This document shows positions 32,433-40,928 of a stretch of 64,000 nucleotides of DNA, in pieces. Position numbers and translations under genes: made by a program. Each line of letters opens with the position of its first letter. Position 1 is the stretch's first letter. Under the pieces are notes generated by a model. The model was not told the origin of the DNA. It searched no databases and was given only the letters and a program-made list of their open reading frames with translations. The stretch is from Salinilacustrithrix sp034522155 (GTDB lineage Bacteria; Actinomycetota; Acidimicrobiia; Acidimicrobiales; Salinilacustritrichaceae). The stretch is from the NCBI GenBank assembly GCA_034522155.1, contig JAXHLP010000001.1, forward strand, positions 1 to 64,000, read 5' to 3'.

Positions 32433-35400
32433 TCAGGTGGTGGGTGTTCGCGGCCCGCTGCGGGCGACGGCGACGTCCGACTCGCCGAGGTAGGAGGCCA
32501 CGACGGTGGGATGGTCGAGGACCTCGGTCGGCTCGCCCGAGACGAGTACCTGGCCGAGATCGAGCGCGATCATCCGGTCGGACACCGCCGTCAGCAGCGG
32601 CATGTCGTGCTCGATGACGAGGATGCTGGCACCGGTGAGGTCGCGGATCCGCTCGAGCAGCGGACCGAGCGCCTCGGCCTCGCGCTGGGCGATCCCGGAC
32701 GACGGCTCGTCGAGGAGCAGGACCCGGGGTCGGTGCGCGAGGACGCAGGCCATGTCGACCACGCGGCGGCTGCCCGTCGACAGCTCGCGGACGTACTTGT
32801 CGGCGTAGGCACCGAGGCCGAGCATCTCGATCAGCTCGTCGACGCGCTCCCGCACCTCGTCCTCGGAGTCGACGACCGACGGCAGGTGCAGCGCGGCAGC
32901 CACGGGGTCGCGGACCTCGATGTGACACTCGCACGCGACCGCGATGGTCTCGACGACCGTCAGCGCGCTGAAGAGCCGTCCGTCCTGGAACGATCGACCG
33001 AGGCCCCGCCGCGCTCGTGCATCCGGTGGCAGATCCGTGATGTCGTGACCCTCGAGGATGATCGTGCCGTCGCTCGCGGGCTGGAAGCCGGAGATGATGT
33101 CGAACAGCGTGGTCTTGCCGGCACCGTTCGGCCCGAGGAAGCCCAGCATCTCGCCCGCGCCGACCTCGAAGGACACCTGGGTGAGGGCGTTGATGCCCCC
33201 GAAGCGCTTGGTCACGTCCTGGACCTCGAGGCGAGGTGCGGCGTCGGCGGGCGCCTCCGGGTCTCGACGAGCGGCCGGCGCCGGCGCAGGTTGGCCGTTG
33301 ACCCGGGCCGTCGGCTCCTCGGGACTCGGTGCCTCCGCGCTCGTCGCACCTTCGAAGAAGATCGAACGGAGCACGTCACGCCGCTCGAGCAGCTCCTCGG
33401 TCGGTCCGTGGAAGCGGATCTCACCCTTCTCCATGAAGTACGCCCGCTCGGCCACGGTGAGGGCCACGTTCACCGACTGCTCGACGAGGATGACCGTCGT
33501 CCCCCCGTCCTTGAGCGTGCGCACGGCCTCGAGGAGCTCCGCGACGATCGTGGGCGCGAGCCCGAGCGACAGCTCGTCGATCATCAGGAGCCGGGGGCGC
33601 GTCAGCAGCGCCATGCCAATGGTCAGCATCTGCTGCTGGCCGCCGCTCAGGTGGGCGGCAGGATCGTCGAGGCGGTCCCGCAAGACCGGGAAGCGCTCGA
33701 GCACCGATTCGACGGCCAGCTGCCGACGGTGGTGGTCGTCCTCGAGCCACGAGGCGAGGCGAAGGTTCTCACGGACGGTCAACGACGGGAAGACACCCTG
33801 ACCGCCGGGAGCCAGGACGATGCCGCGCTCGGTGATCTCGTGCGGGGGCGCGTAGGTGGCGTCGCGTCCGTCGAACACGACGGCGCCGGCATCGGCGGGC
33901 ACGAGTCCGGCGATCGCCTTGAGCAGCGTCGACTTCCCGGCGCCGTTGGTGCCGAGCAGCGCGACGATCTCACCCTCGTCGACCTCGAAGTCGACGCCGA
34001 AGAGGACCTGGACGTTGTCGTAGGACACGTCCAGATCCCGCACGAACAGCACCTTGACCTCACCGAGCTGCCGACGGCGACGCACCTGGGCCTGGGCGGC
34101 CGTCGAGGTCCACACCTTCGAGATGTCGGCCCGCACGAACGTCGACGCCGACGACAGGATCGCGGCGCCCACGAGGAAGATCGGGACCATGACCAGCATC
34201 CCGCTCCGGACCCCGTAGCGGTCGGCGATGCCACCGACGACGTACAGCGCGATGAGGCCGGGCAACACGAACAACGACGCCATCGAGAAGCCGAGCGAGC
34301 GGACCTTCGGGGGGATGGCGAGGGAGAGCGAGGCGAAGATCCCGGGCGTCAGCAAGGCGGCGAGCCCGCTGATGACGAGGTTGGCGGCGACCGACATCCA
34401 CAGCACCGGAGCGAGGGCGAAGACGACCCAGGCGATGCCGATGATCAGCCCGATGACCGACAGCCAACGGAGTCCCATGCCGGGGTCCTTGGCCATGAGG
34501 CGGGCTGCCAGCGGTATGCCCAGGATGATGCCGAGCAGCTGGGCGGGCTCGGTCAGGGCGGCCACGAGCCCCCGCTCGGCCTCGCTGAGCCCGAACACCT
34601 CCTCGTAGAAGATCGCCGTCAGGCTCACCACGCCGATCACGGCCGCCGCGAGGAACGGCAGCGAGAACCAGATCCGACGCAGGGTGCGCACCTGCCACAG
34701 GATCCGGACCGACTCGGCCCAGCTCGGTGGGAGCTCGTCGGTGTCCACGACGTCTTGCTCGGCGCCGGTGGCCGCGCGCTCCCAGTGCCCTCGCCCGGGT
34801 TCCTTCAAGCGCAGCGCCACGATGACGATGACGATGGTCGGGACCACGAAGACGATGAACGGGACGCGCCAGCCGAACAGCTGGGCGAGCACGCCACCGA
34901 GCAGCGGGCCGAGGAAGGCGCCCAGCGCGTTGGCCATCCGGTGGAAGCCGAAGATCTCGGTCCGCTTCTCCGTCGGGTAGTAGTCGGAGATGAGCGAATT
35001 GTGGGTGGGGGTCACCACGGCGCGGCCGAGGCCGGCCCCCGTGCGAGCGACGACGAGGACCAGCAGGCTCGCCGCGAGGCCGGTGAGCAACCCGAACACG
35101 GCCCACACTCCCGCGCCCAGGACGGCGATGCGGGCCCGTGGCAGCCGGTCGGCCCAGTAGGCGAGCGGGACTTCCACGAGGAGGCTGGCCAGCAGGGTGA
35201 CCGCGATCAGCGAGAGGAACCCCTGGTTCGACAGGCCGAACGCGTCCCGGATCTCGGGACCGAGCACGCCGAAGATCGTGCGGTCGAGCTCGTCGACGGC
35301 GTTGAGCCCGAAGAGCACCAGGATCGGGAAGGCGGCCTCGCCGCCGGTGATGTCGCGCAGGTAGCGGCGAGGTGGACGGGGACGGCGCAGCGCCACGCGT

Positions 35401-35468
35401 CCGAACCGCAGCAGGATCGGGCGATCGGCCTCGGAGTCCATCGGCTCCTCGTCGGTGTCCACGTCCAT
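32433..35468 (-). CDS. MFS transporter - LivF - LivG triple fusion
   Basis: A 1011-residue protein. Residues about 1-460 are a major-facilitator domain (FGLNAVDELDRTIFGVLGPEIRDAFGLSNQG; conserved loop YWADRLPRARIAVLG; THNSLISDYYPTEKRTEIFGF). Residues about 475-715 are a LivF-type ATPase (Walker A GTNGAGKST about 506, signature LSGGQQQML about 606, Walker B LLMIDELSLGL). A Pro/Ala/Glu linker (about 718-755) leads to a LivG-type ATPase (GPNGAGKTT about 775, an altered signature LSTGSRRVVDM about 893, LLLDEPSSGI). Both ATPases energise the LivHM fusion encoded upstream (ATGA overlap). The MFS part may be an extra permease or a membrane tether; its role is unknown. Confidence 0.9.
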   Translation of the reverse strand: MDVDTDEEPMDSEADRPILLRFGRVALRRPRPPRRYLRDITGGEAAFPILVLFGLNAVDELDRTIFGVLGPEIRDAFGLSNQGFLSLIAVTLLASLLVEVPLAYWADRLPRARIAVLGAGVWAVFGLLTGLAASLLVLVVARTGAGLGRAVVTPTHNSLISDYYPTEKRTEIFGFHRMANALGAFLGPLLGGVLAQLFGWRVPFIVFVVPTIVIVIVALRLKEPGRGHWERAATGAEQDVVDTDELPPSWAESVRILWQVRTLRRIWFSLPFLAAAVIGVVSLTAIFYEEVFGLSEAERGLVAALTEPAQLLGIILGIPLAARLMAKDPGMGLRWLSVIGLIIGIAWVVFALAPVLWMSVAANLVISGLAALLTPGIFASLSLAIPPKVRSLGFSMASLFVLPGLIALYVVGGIADRYGVRSGMLVMVPIFLVGAAILSSASTFVRADISKVWTSTAAQAQVRRRRQLGEVKVLFVRDLDVSYDNVQVLFGVDFEVDEGEIVALLGTNGAGKSTLLKAIAGLVPADAGAVVFDGRDATYAPPHEITERGIVLAPGGQGVFPSLTVRENLRLASWLEDDHHRRQLAVESVLERFPVLRDRLDDPAAHLSGGQQQMLTIGMALLTRPRLLMIDELSLGLAPTIVAELLEAVRTLKDGGTTVILVEQSVNVALTVAERAYFMEKGEIRFHGPTEELLERRDVLRSIFFEGATSAEAPSPEEPTARVNGQPAPAPAARRDPEAPADAAPRLEVQDVTKRFGGINALTQVSFEVGAGEMLGFLGPNGAGKTTLFDIISGFQPASDGTIILEGHDITDLPPDARARRGLGRSFQDGRLFSALTVVETIAVACECHIEVRDPVAAALHLPSVVDSEDEVRERVDELIEMLGLGAYADKYVRELSTGSRRVVDMACVLAHRPRVLLLDEPSSGIAQREAEALGPLLERIRDLTGASILVIEHDMPLLTAVSDRMIALDLGQVLVSGEPTEVLDHPTVVASYLGESDVAVARSGPRTPTT

Positions 35469-37642
35469 CAGCCCCGCACCTCGGGGAGACGGTCGGGCTC
35501 ATCGGTCGCGCCCGACCCGGGCTCGGACTCGGAGTCGGTTTCGGCCTCGGACCCGGCCTCGGCGGGTACCTCGAAGCCGTCGGCGCTGCGGTCGGCGACG
35601 AGGCTGGGCACGAGGATGTCCCGACGTTTGGCCAGCCAGCGCAGGACGGCGTCGCGAGCCTCGGCGAGTCCCGCGCCGATGCCGCCCGGGAGCACCAGCA
35701 GGAGGGCGAGCAGGCCGATGCCCGTGGCGAGGAAGCGGTACTCCGGCAGCATGTAGTACTGCATGGTGAAGACGTAGACGACGCCGAGGATCGAGCCGCC
35801 GATCGAACCGAGCCCGCCGATCACCACGATCGTGAAGACGCGGAGGCTGGCCTCGGGCGAGAACGGGTTGCCGACGACGTTGCTCGCCAGGGCGTGCTGG
35901 TGGTGCACGAGCAGGACGCCGGCGACCGCGGCCATGAACCCCGACATCGAGAAGGCGCTCAGCGTCGCTCGCAGGGCGCTCACGCCGTAGGACTCGGCTG
36001 CCCGGTGGTTCTCTCGCAACGCGATCAGCACCCGACCGGACCGGCTGTTCCGGATGCCCTTGGTCATGGCCACGATCAGGACGAGGACCGCGATGCTCAG
36101 GTAGTAGAACGAGGTCTCGCTGTCGATCTGGAGGCGTCCGAAGAGCACCGGGTCCTCGGCGAAGCGCCCGCGGGGCACCCAGGGGAAGAACTCGGGGTTG
36201 AGCAGCCAGTAGAGGGTGGCCGAAGCCATGGCCAAGGTGACGATAGCGAGCGTCAGGCCGCCGGCTCTGACCGCGGGCACGCCGACGACGAGGGCCACGA
36301 GCGCCCCGGCGATGCCACCGACCACGAATGCGATGGCCAGGTCGAGGCCCGCCGACTGGGTGACCCAGCCGCCCACCGCGCCGCCGATGGCGGCGAAGGC
36401 CATCTGACCGAGGCTCACGTGGCCGGACCACCCGGTGAGGAGCACGAGGGACACCGCGACCACCCCGATGATCACCGACTCGGTCGCGATGAACAGACGG
36501 CTCTCGGCCAGCCAGAGCGGCAGGGTCAGTGCTCCCACGACGAGCAGCGCGGCGCCGCCGTAGCGCACGGCCCGGACCTCGGGCACCCGTGCGAGCTCAC
36601 TCGGGATCCGGCGGAGCTCCCGTACCGCTTGCCACGTCGACACCATGTCGTCCTCGACCCGATCCCCCCGTGTCCGGCGGTTGAGGATCAAGGCGACCAC
36701 GATGATGGCGAACAGCACCGGGAAGACGTAGACGTCGCGACCGGTCTCGTAGATGATCGACTGCTCGACGATGCCCAGCCCGATCGCCGCGCCCGCGATC
36801 CGCGGGAACATCGTCATCCGCCCGATCACCGCCGCGGCGAGCGCTCGGACGAGCACGGACACGCCCAGTGCGGATCCGATGGGGAAGCTGAGGACCCCGG
36901 CGCGGAGGAAGACCGTGGCGAACGCGAGCACGGTCGTGATGACCCACACGGTCGTCTGGATGCGGCCGATCGGGATGCCCAGCATCGCGGCCCGGTCCGC
37001 GCGCTCGGCGACCCCGCGGATGGCGATGCCGACGTCGGTGGCCCGCAGGAACCACGCCAGGGCGCCGAGCAGGATCGGCACGGCGAGGAACACCATGAGA
37101 TCGTTGTCGTCGAACACGACGCCGCCGATCTGGGCGTTCACGTCCAATGGTGGGTCGAGGGCGGGCGCCCCGGCCTGGTTGAATCCGAACCAACCGGGCA
37201 TGAACAGAGCGAGCGCCGCGAGGATCTGCGCGATCCCGATGGTCGCCACCGTGAGCACGAGCCGCGGCGCCCGACTGAAGCGGAGGATGAAGAGCCGCTC
37301 GACCAGCGCGCCCAACGCCATGGCGGCGACCACACCGACGACGAGCCCCACGACGTAGGGCTGGCCGGTGATCCAGTCGGGCGGGCCGCCGTCGACGTCG
37401 TCGGCGATGAGCAGAATCGCCAGGACCGCGGGCACGACCCCGAGATCGCCCTGGGCGAAGTTGACGATCTTGTTCGCGCGATAGACGAGCGCGAGTCCGA
37501 TGGCGAGCAGCGCGCTGAGGGAGCCGATGAGCGCCCCCTGGACGACGATCCCGAGGGTCGGTCGCCAGACCACGAGCGACAGGACCGTCAGGGCCACGAG
37601 TGGGCCGATGGATCTGATGATGCGCGTGGCGGCTGTGGTCAC
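35468..37642 (-). CDS. livHM: LivH-LivM fused ABC permease
   Basis: A 724-residue permease pairing both halves of a branched-chain amino acid/urea-type importer. The LivH half covers about 1-300 (IGSLSALLAIGLALVYRANKIVNFAQGDLGVVPAVLA and GIAIRGVAERADRAAMLGI). The LivM half covers about 345-690 (LLTGWSGHVSLGQMAFAAIGGAVGGW, GRVLIALRENHRAAESYGVSALRATLSAFSMSG, GGLGSIGGSILG). A polar Glu/Asp tail ends it. The frame is open up to a GTG at 37732, but the first 30 residues are Gly-rich and unlike LivH. GTG 37642 has an AGGGGA Shine-Dalgarno 11 nt upstream and leaves room for a promoter, so it is preferred. Stop overlaps the next ATG. Confidence 0.9.
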   Translation of the reverse strand: MTTAATRIIRSIGPLVALTVLSLVVWRPTLGIVVQGALIGSLSALLAIGLALVYRANKIVNFAQGDLGVVPAVLAILLIADDVDGGPPDWITGQPYVVGLVVGVVAAMALGALVERLFILRFSRAPRLVLTVATIGIAQILAALALFMPGWFGFNQAGAPALDPPLDVNAQIGGVVFDDNDLMVFLAVPILLGALAWFLRATDVGIAIRGVAERADRAAMLGIPIGRIQTTVWVITTVLAFATVFLRAGVLSFPIGSALGVSVLVRALAAAVIGRMTMFPRIAGAAIGLGIVEQSIIYETGRDVYVFPVLFAIIVVALILNRRTRGDRVEDDMVSTWQAVRELRRIPSELARVPEVRAVRYGGAALLVVGALTLPLWLAESRLFIATESVIIGVVAVSLVLLTGWSGHVSLGQMAFAAIGGAVGGWVTQSAGLDLAIAFVVGGIAGALVALVVGVPAVRAGGLTLAIVTLAMASATLYWLLNPEFFPWVPRGRFAEDPVLFGRLQIDSETSFYYLSIAVLVLIVAMTKGIRNSRSGRVLIALRENHRAAESYGVSALRATLSAFSMSGFMAAVAGVLLVHHQHALASNVVGNPFSPEASLRVFTIVVIGGLGSIGGSILGVVYVFTMQYYMLPEYRFLATGIGLLALLLVLPGGIGAGLAEARDAVLRWLAKRRDILVPSLVADRSADGFEVPAEAGSEAETDSESEPGSGATDEPDRLPEVRG

Positions 37643-37721
37643 GGGGCGAACCAGTCCCCTGATGATCGCATGGGAACCGATTTCCCCCTTCGAACCGTTC
37701 CCCGTCGTACCTCCGGCGGAC

Positions 37722-37750
37722 CGTATACTCACTTGACCGGCGGGTCAAGC
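37722..37750 (-). promoter_or_regulatory. Palindromic operator and promoter of the Liv-type operon
   Basis: A 20-bp near-perfect inverted repeat, ACTTGACC-GGCG-GGTCAAGC at 37731-37750 (7-bp arms CTTGACC/GGTCAAG), overlaps the end of the upstream glycosyltransferase gene. On the minus strand TTGACC (37748-37743) is followed 15 nt later by TATACG (37727-37722), a plausible -35/-10 pair. The operator would cover the -35 and spacer. The same sequence, with one different spacer base and perfect 8-bp arms, recurs at 54901-54920 ahead of an acyl-CoA dehydrogenase. The symmetry and length fit a TetR-type repressor site. Confidence 0.65.
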
Positions 37751-38646
37751 GTCCCTGTGGCCCGCTCCGCCGCGTCCGCGCCGGCCAGCGCGACCGGGGG
37801 TGGTCCGTCGTGTCCGCGGAGGAAGTCGACCATCGCCAGCAGCCGTGCCCGGGTGTCGTGGTACGGGCTGGTCCTGCGCTCGGTCACGAGTTGCGAGCAG
37901 GCCATCACGAACCGGATGAAGGCCTTGTAGCGGCCCGAGTGCTCGCGGACGAGCCGGAGCGTGTTGCGGACCTTGAGGTAGTCGATCACCGGCAGGGTGT
38001 TGCTCATGTCGGGGTTGTGGACGAGCGCGCCCCGTACCAAACCGACCTCCCAGCCGGCTGCCCGTGCTCGCAGACCGAGATCCGCCTCCTCGCAGTAGGC
38101 GAAGTACCGCTCGTCGAAGAGGCCGACGTCCTCGAGCAGGCCCCGGTGGGCGAAGAGCAGCGTGCCGTGCGGGAACCCCGCCGGCTCCCAGCCCTCAGCG
38201 ACGGCGGCCGGCCGAGCGATGCCCCCGAAGTACGGGTCGACGACCGGCGTCACGCCGTCGCCGAAATCGCCACACGCCAGACCCGGACGCGCCCGGGCCG
38301 CACATGCCGCCAGGATCCGTTCGACCGCGTCGGGGGCGGGCAGCGCGTCGTGCGGGCACAGCCCGACCCAGTCACCGTCGTGGTGGGCCAGGAAGTGCCG
38401 CCATCCGGCGTTGGCCGAGGGACCGAACCCACCGTTGCGTCCCATGCTGACCACGTCGCTCCCGGGCGGGAGCAGCTCGACCGCCCGAGCGTGGGCCTCG
38501 TCGCTGGAGCCCGAGTCGACCAGGACGATCCGCAGCTCGGCGGTCTGGGCGGCCAATGCGTCGAGCGTCGCCCGGAGTCGGTCGGGACGGTCGCGGTGGA
38601 CCACGACGACGGTCGTCGGGTTCTCGCCCGCGCTCGGCTCCGGCAC
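37729..38646 (-). CDS. GT2-family glycosyltransferase (rhamnosyltransferase-like)
   Basis: A 305-residue GT-A enzyme of the WbbL/rhamnosyltransferase group. Motifs: TTVVVVHRDRPDRLRATLDAL, IVLVDSGSSDEA, GRNGGFGPSANAGW, a DXD-like PHDALPAPDAV, then FPHGTLLFAHRGLLEDVGLFDERYFAYCEEADLGLRARAAGW (active-site Glu/Asp block) and HNPDMSNTLPVIDYLKVRNTLRLV. In actinobacteria relatives transfer rhamnose to the cell-wall linker or to surface glycan. The GTG at 38646 is preferred because AGGA lies 7 nt upstream; GTG 38652 or ATG 38706 in the same frame are possible. It is divergent from the aminopeptidase gene and outside the main glycan locus. Confidence 0.85.
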   Translation of the reverse strand: MPEPSAGENPTTVVVVHRDRPDRLRATLDALAAQTAELRIVLVDSGSSDEAHARAVELLPPGSDVVSMGRNGGFGPSANAGWRHFLAHHDGDWVGLCPHDALPAPDAVERILAACAARARPGLACGDFGDGVTPVVDPYFGGIARPAAVAEGWEPAGFPHGTLLFAHRGLLEDVGLFDERYFAYCEEADLGLRARAAGWEVGLVRGALVHNPDMSNTLPVIDYLKVRNTLRLVREHSGRYKAFIRFVMACSQLVTERRTSPYHDTRARLLAMVDFLRGHDGPPPVALAGADAAERATGTLDPPVK

Positions 38647-38704
38647 CCGCACATCCTGTTGGACGGATCCACACAGGGCACAACTCCGTGGTAGATCGTC
38701 CGGC

Positions 38705-39988
38705 ATGGAACCTGACCGGCGTGTCGCCGACGACCTGTGCTCGCTCATCGATCGGTCGCCGTCGCCGTACCACGCGGTCGAGACCGCTTCCCAGCTCCTC
38801 GAGGCCGCGGGCGCGACCCGCGCCGAGCTCGACGAGCCGTGGTCGTCCGGGGCCGGGCTGCGATACGTGTCCCGCGGGGGCTCCCTCGTCGCCTGGCGCC
38901 AACCGAAGGGGGCCCCGCCGGGCTTCCGCGTGATCGGCGCCCACACCGACAGCCCCAATCTCCGGGTCAAGCCCCGGCCCGACCACGTGAGCGCCCACTT
39001 CCGCCAGCTGGGCGTCGAGGTCTACGGCGGCGCATTGCTCAACTCGTGGCTCGACCGCGATCTCGGCCTGTCGGGGCGGGTGACGACGCGCGGCGACGAC
39101 GGTCCCGAGGTCCACCTGTTCCGGGTCGACGACCCCGTGCTCCGGGTGCCCCAGCTCGCCATCCACCTCGACGGCGACATCCGCGACAAGGGCCTCGACC
39201 TCAACGCCCAGACCCATCTCGAGCCGATCTGGGACCTCGACACCGAGCGTGGCTCCGACACCCCGTTCGAAGCCTTCCTCGGCGAGGCGGCCGGTGTCGG
39301 CACCGAGGACATCCTGTCGTGGGACGCCATGGTCCACGACCTCACGGGATCCCGGCGCACGGGACGCGACGGCGTGTTCCTGAGCGCACCCCGGCTCGAC
39401 AACCTGTGTTCCTGCTTCGCCGCCATCCGCGCCCTGGTCCGCGCCGGAGACGATGCTCGGCTGGTCCCGGTGGTCTGCCTGTACGACCACGAGGAGGTCG
39501 GATCGACCTCCTCCACCGGTGCCGACTCGATGCTGCTGGCCGGTGTCCTCGAGCGGATCGTGACCGTGGCCGATGGCGCGCGCGACGACCTGCTCGTGGC
39601 GATGGCGGGGTCGACGTGCCTGTCGGCTGACATGGCCCACGCCACCCATCCGAACTACGCCGACCGGCACGAGCCCGAACACCACGTCACGCTCAACGAG
39701 GGTCCGGTCGTCAAGGTCAACGCCAACCAGCGCTACGCCAGCGACGCCGAGTCGATCGCGGTCTACCTGCAGGGTTGCGCCGACGCCGGCATCCCGACCC
39801 AGCAGTTCGTCTCCCGCACCGACCTGCCGTGCGGCTCGACCATCGGCCCGGTCACCGCCGCGCGCCTCGGCATCAGCACCGTGGACGTGGGCATCGCCCA
39901 GCTCGCCATGCACTCGGCTCGCGAGCTGTGCGGCGCCGACGACCCCAGCTGGTTCGAAGCCTCCATGGCCACCTTCCTCGCCCCCTGA
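38705..39988 (+). CDS. apeB: M18-family metalloaminopeptidase
   Basis: A 427-residue cytoplasmic di-zinc aminopeptidase related to yeast aminopeptidase I and aspartyl aminopeptidase, which trims acidic or neutral N-terminal residues from peptides. Metal and active-site motifs are intact: IGAHTDSPNLRVKPRP (His and Asp, about 80), LDNLCSCFAAI, DHEEVGSTSSTGAD (Glu pair, about 262), SADMAHATHPNYADRHEP and RTDLPCGSTIGP, with the late His in LAMHSARELCG. The length is usual for the family. It lies divergent to a GT2 gene; the ATG at 38705 has no Shine-Dalgarno. No functional tie to its neighbours is evident. Confidence 0.93.
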   Translation: MEPDRRVADDLCSLIDRSPSPYHAVETASQLLEAAGATRAELDEPWSSGAGLRYVSRGGSLVAWRQPKGAPPGFRVIGAHTDSPNLRVKPRPDHVSAHFRQLGVEVYGGALLNSWLDRDLGLSGRVTTRGDDGPEVHLFRVDDPVLRVPQLAIHLDGDIRDKGLDLNAQTHLEPIWDLDTERGSDTPFEAFLGEAAGVGTEDILSWDAMVHDLTGSRRTGRDGVFLSAPRLDNLCSCFAAIRALVRAGDDARLVPVVCLYDHEEVGSTSSTGADSMLLAGVLERIVTVADGARDDLLVAMAGSTCLSADMAHATHPNYADRHEPEHHVTLNEGPVVKVNANQRYASDAESIAVYLQGCADAGIPTQQFVSRTDLPCGSTIGPVTAARLGISTVDVGIAQLAMHSARELCGADDPSWFEASMATFLAP

Positions 39989-40001
39989 CCGCAGTGGCGG
40001 G

Positions 40002-40220
40002 TCAGCTCGCGTCGAGCGCCCGGAGGATGAGCCACCACGAAGCCAGGCCGTGCCGGCACCACGCTTCGGGCGCGACCAGGCACTCGTCCGGGCACCGGCA
40101 CACACCGTCGGCCACCCACTCGGCGAGGGTGTCCACGTCGGGCGGGGCCCACCCGCTGTTGACCTCGAACCACCGGTGGGCGTTGGCGATGGCGGTCGCG
40201 GCGTCCGGAGCGCTCGTCAT
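40002..40220 (-). CDS. Small hypothetical protein with clustered cysteines
   Basis: A 72-residue protein not recognised as a known family. It is helical at the start (AATAIANAHRWFEVNSG) and has CRCPDECLVAPEAWCRHG, four cysteines and a His within 17 residues, which could bind a metal. No signal peptide is present. The ATG at 40220 has TAGCAT 7 nt upstream, part of an 18-bp palindrome shared with the divergent J-domain gene. It ends 13 nt from the convergent aminopeptidase gene. Confidence 0.6.
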   Translation of the reverse strand: MTSAPDAATAIANAHRWFEVNSGWAPPDVDTLAEWVADGVCRCPDECLVAPEAWCRHGLASWWLILRALDAS

Positions 40221-40225
40221 CGAGC

Positions 40226-40243
40226 CGATGCTACGTAGCATCG
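40226..40243. promoter_or_regulatory. 18-bp perfect palindrome forming a bidirectional promoter
   Basis: CGATGCTACGTAGCATCG is a perfect 18-bp palindrome centred between two divergent genes. Because of its symmetry it holds a TAGCAT -10 hexamer on each strand: minus 40233-40228, 7 nt before the ATG at 40220, and plus 40236-40241, 11 nt before the ATG at 40253. Polymerase entry on one strand should exclude the other, or a dimeric regulator could silence both. Confidence 0.6.
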
Positions 40244-40252
40244 AGAGCGCTC

Positions 40253-40873
40253 ATGGATCTCGCCGCTGCCCGCCGCATCCTCGGGGTGTCTTCAGCCGAC
40301 GAGTGGTCCACGGTGCGCGACGCCTACCGGTCACTCGTGCGCGCCACCCACCCCGACGTGGCGGGCGAGGCCGGCACCCAGCGCACGATCGAGGTCAACG
40401 ACCGCGTCCGGACCCTGGCGCTGGCCCGGCGGGAGGGCCGGCTCCACACGACCGAGCCCGCCACACCGGCACCGCGACCCGCACCACGACCTCCACCGCC
40501 TCCTCGGCATCCCCCACCGCGGCGTCCCGACGACCGAACCGTCGCTTCCGACGTGGGTGTGCGCGGTCCCGACACCATCGTGCTGTCGAGCACCCCCGCC
40601 GAATCGTTCCGACGGCTCGTCGAGGCCACCCACCTCCTCGGCGACATCTCCTACATCGACCGTAGCTCGGCCATGTTCGAGGCGATCCTCTCGCTCACCG
40701 ACGACTCCTACGCCTCGTTCCTCGTCACGCTGCAGTGGCGCGCCCACGACGCCACCTGCGAGGCGTTCTGCACCCTCGAGGCCCTCAGCCGGGCCGAGCA
40801 CCTCGACGTCAGCGGCGTGCTCCAACAGCTCCTGCCCCTGATCCCGCCCGGCCACGACGAACCACGCCGCTGA
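40253..40873 (+). CDS. J-domain protein with C-terminal unknown domain
   Basis: A 206-residue protein. Residues 1-65 form a DnaJ domain (ARRILGVSSADEWSTVRDAYRSLVRATHPDVAGEAG) with an intact HPD motif, so it should stimulate an Hsp70 (DnaK). A Pro/Arg-rich linker (about 68-95) leads to a folded domain of about 110 residues (DTIVLSSTPAESFRRLVEATHLLGDISYIDR, LQWRAHDATCEAFCTLEALSR) with no family I can name. This C-terminal part presumably chooses the client. It is not a classical DnaJ: no Gly/Phe region or zinc fingers. Confidence 0.8.
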   Translation: MDLAAARRILGVSSADEWSTVRDAYRSLVRATHPDVAGEAGTQRTIEVNDRVRTLALARREGRLHTTEPATPAPRPAPRPPPPPRHPPPRRPDDRTVASDVGVRGPDTIVLSSTPAESFRRLVEATHLLGDISYIDRSSAMFEAILSLTDDSYASFLVTLQWRAHDATCEAFCTLEALSRAEHLDVSGVLQQLLPLIPPGHDEPRR

Positions 40874-40928
40874 TGCGACCCGACCGGCGGCGTACGAACG
40901 TCCCGGTTCGAGCCGAAGCCCCCGGAAT

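Noticed and set aside
37643..37732. N-terminal 30-residue extension of LivHM to the GTG at 37732
   Set aside because: It is Gly-rich, unlike LivH, and would place the start codon inside the operator and upstream of the -10; GTG 37642 has a better ribosome-binding site.
35372..37930. 852-codon open frame on the plus strand over the LivHM gene
   Set aside because: The translation is hydrophilic low-complexity (Glu/Asp/His/Arg) and lies exactly opposite the LivHM permease; no motif is present.
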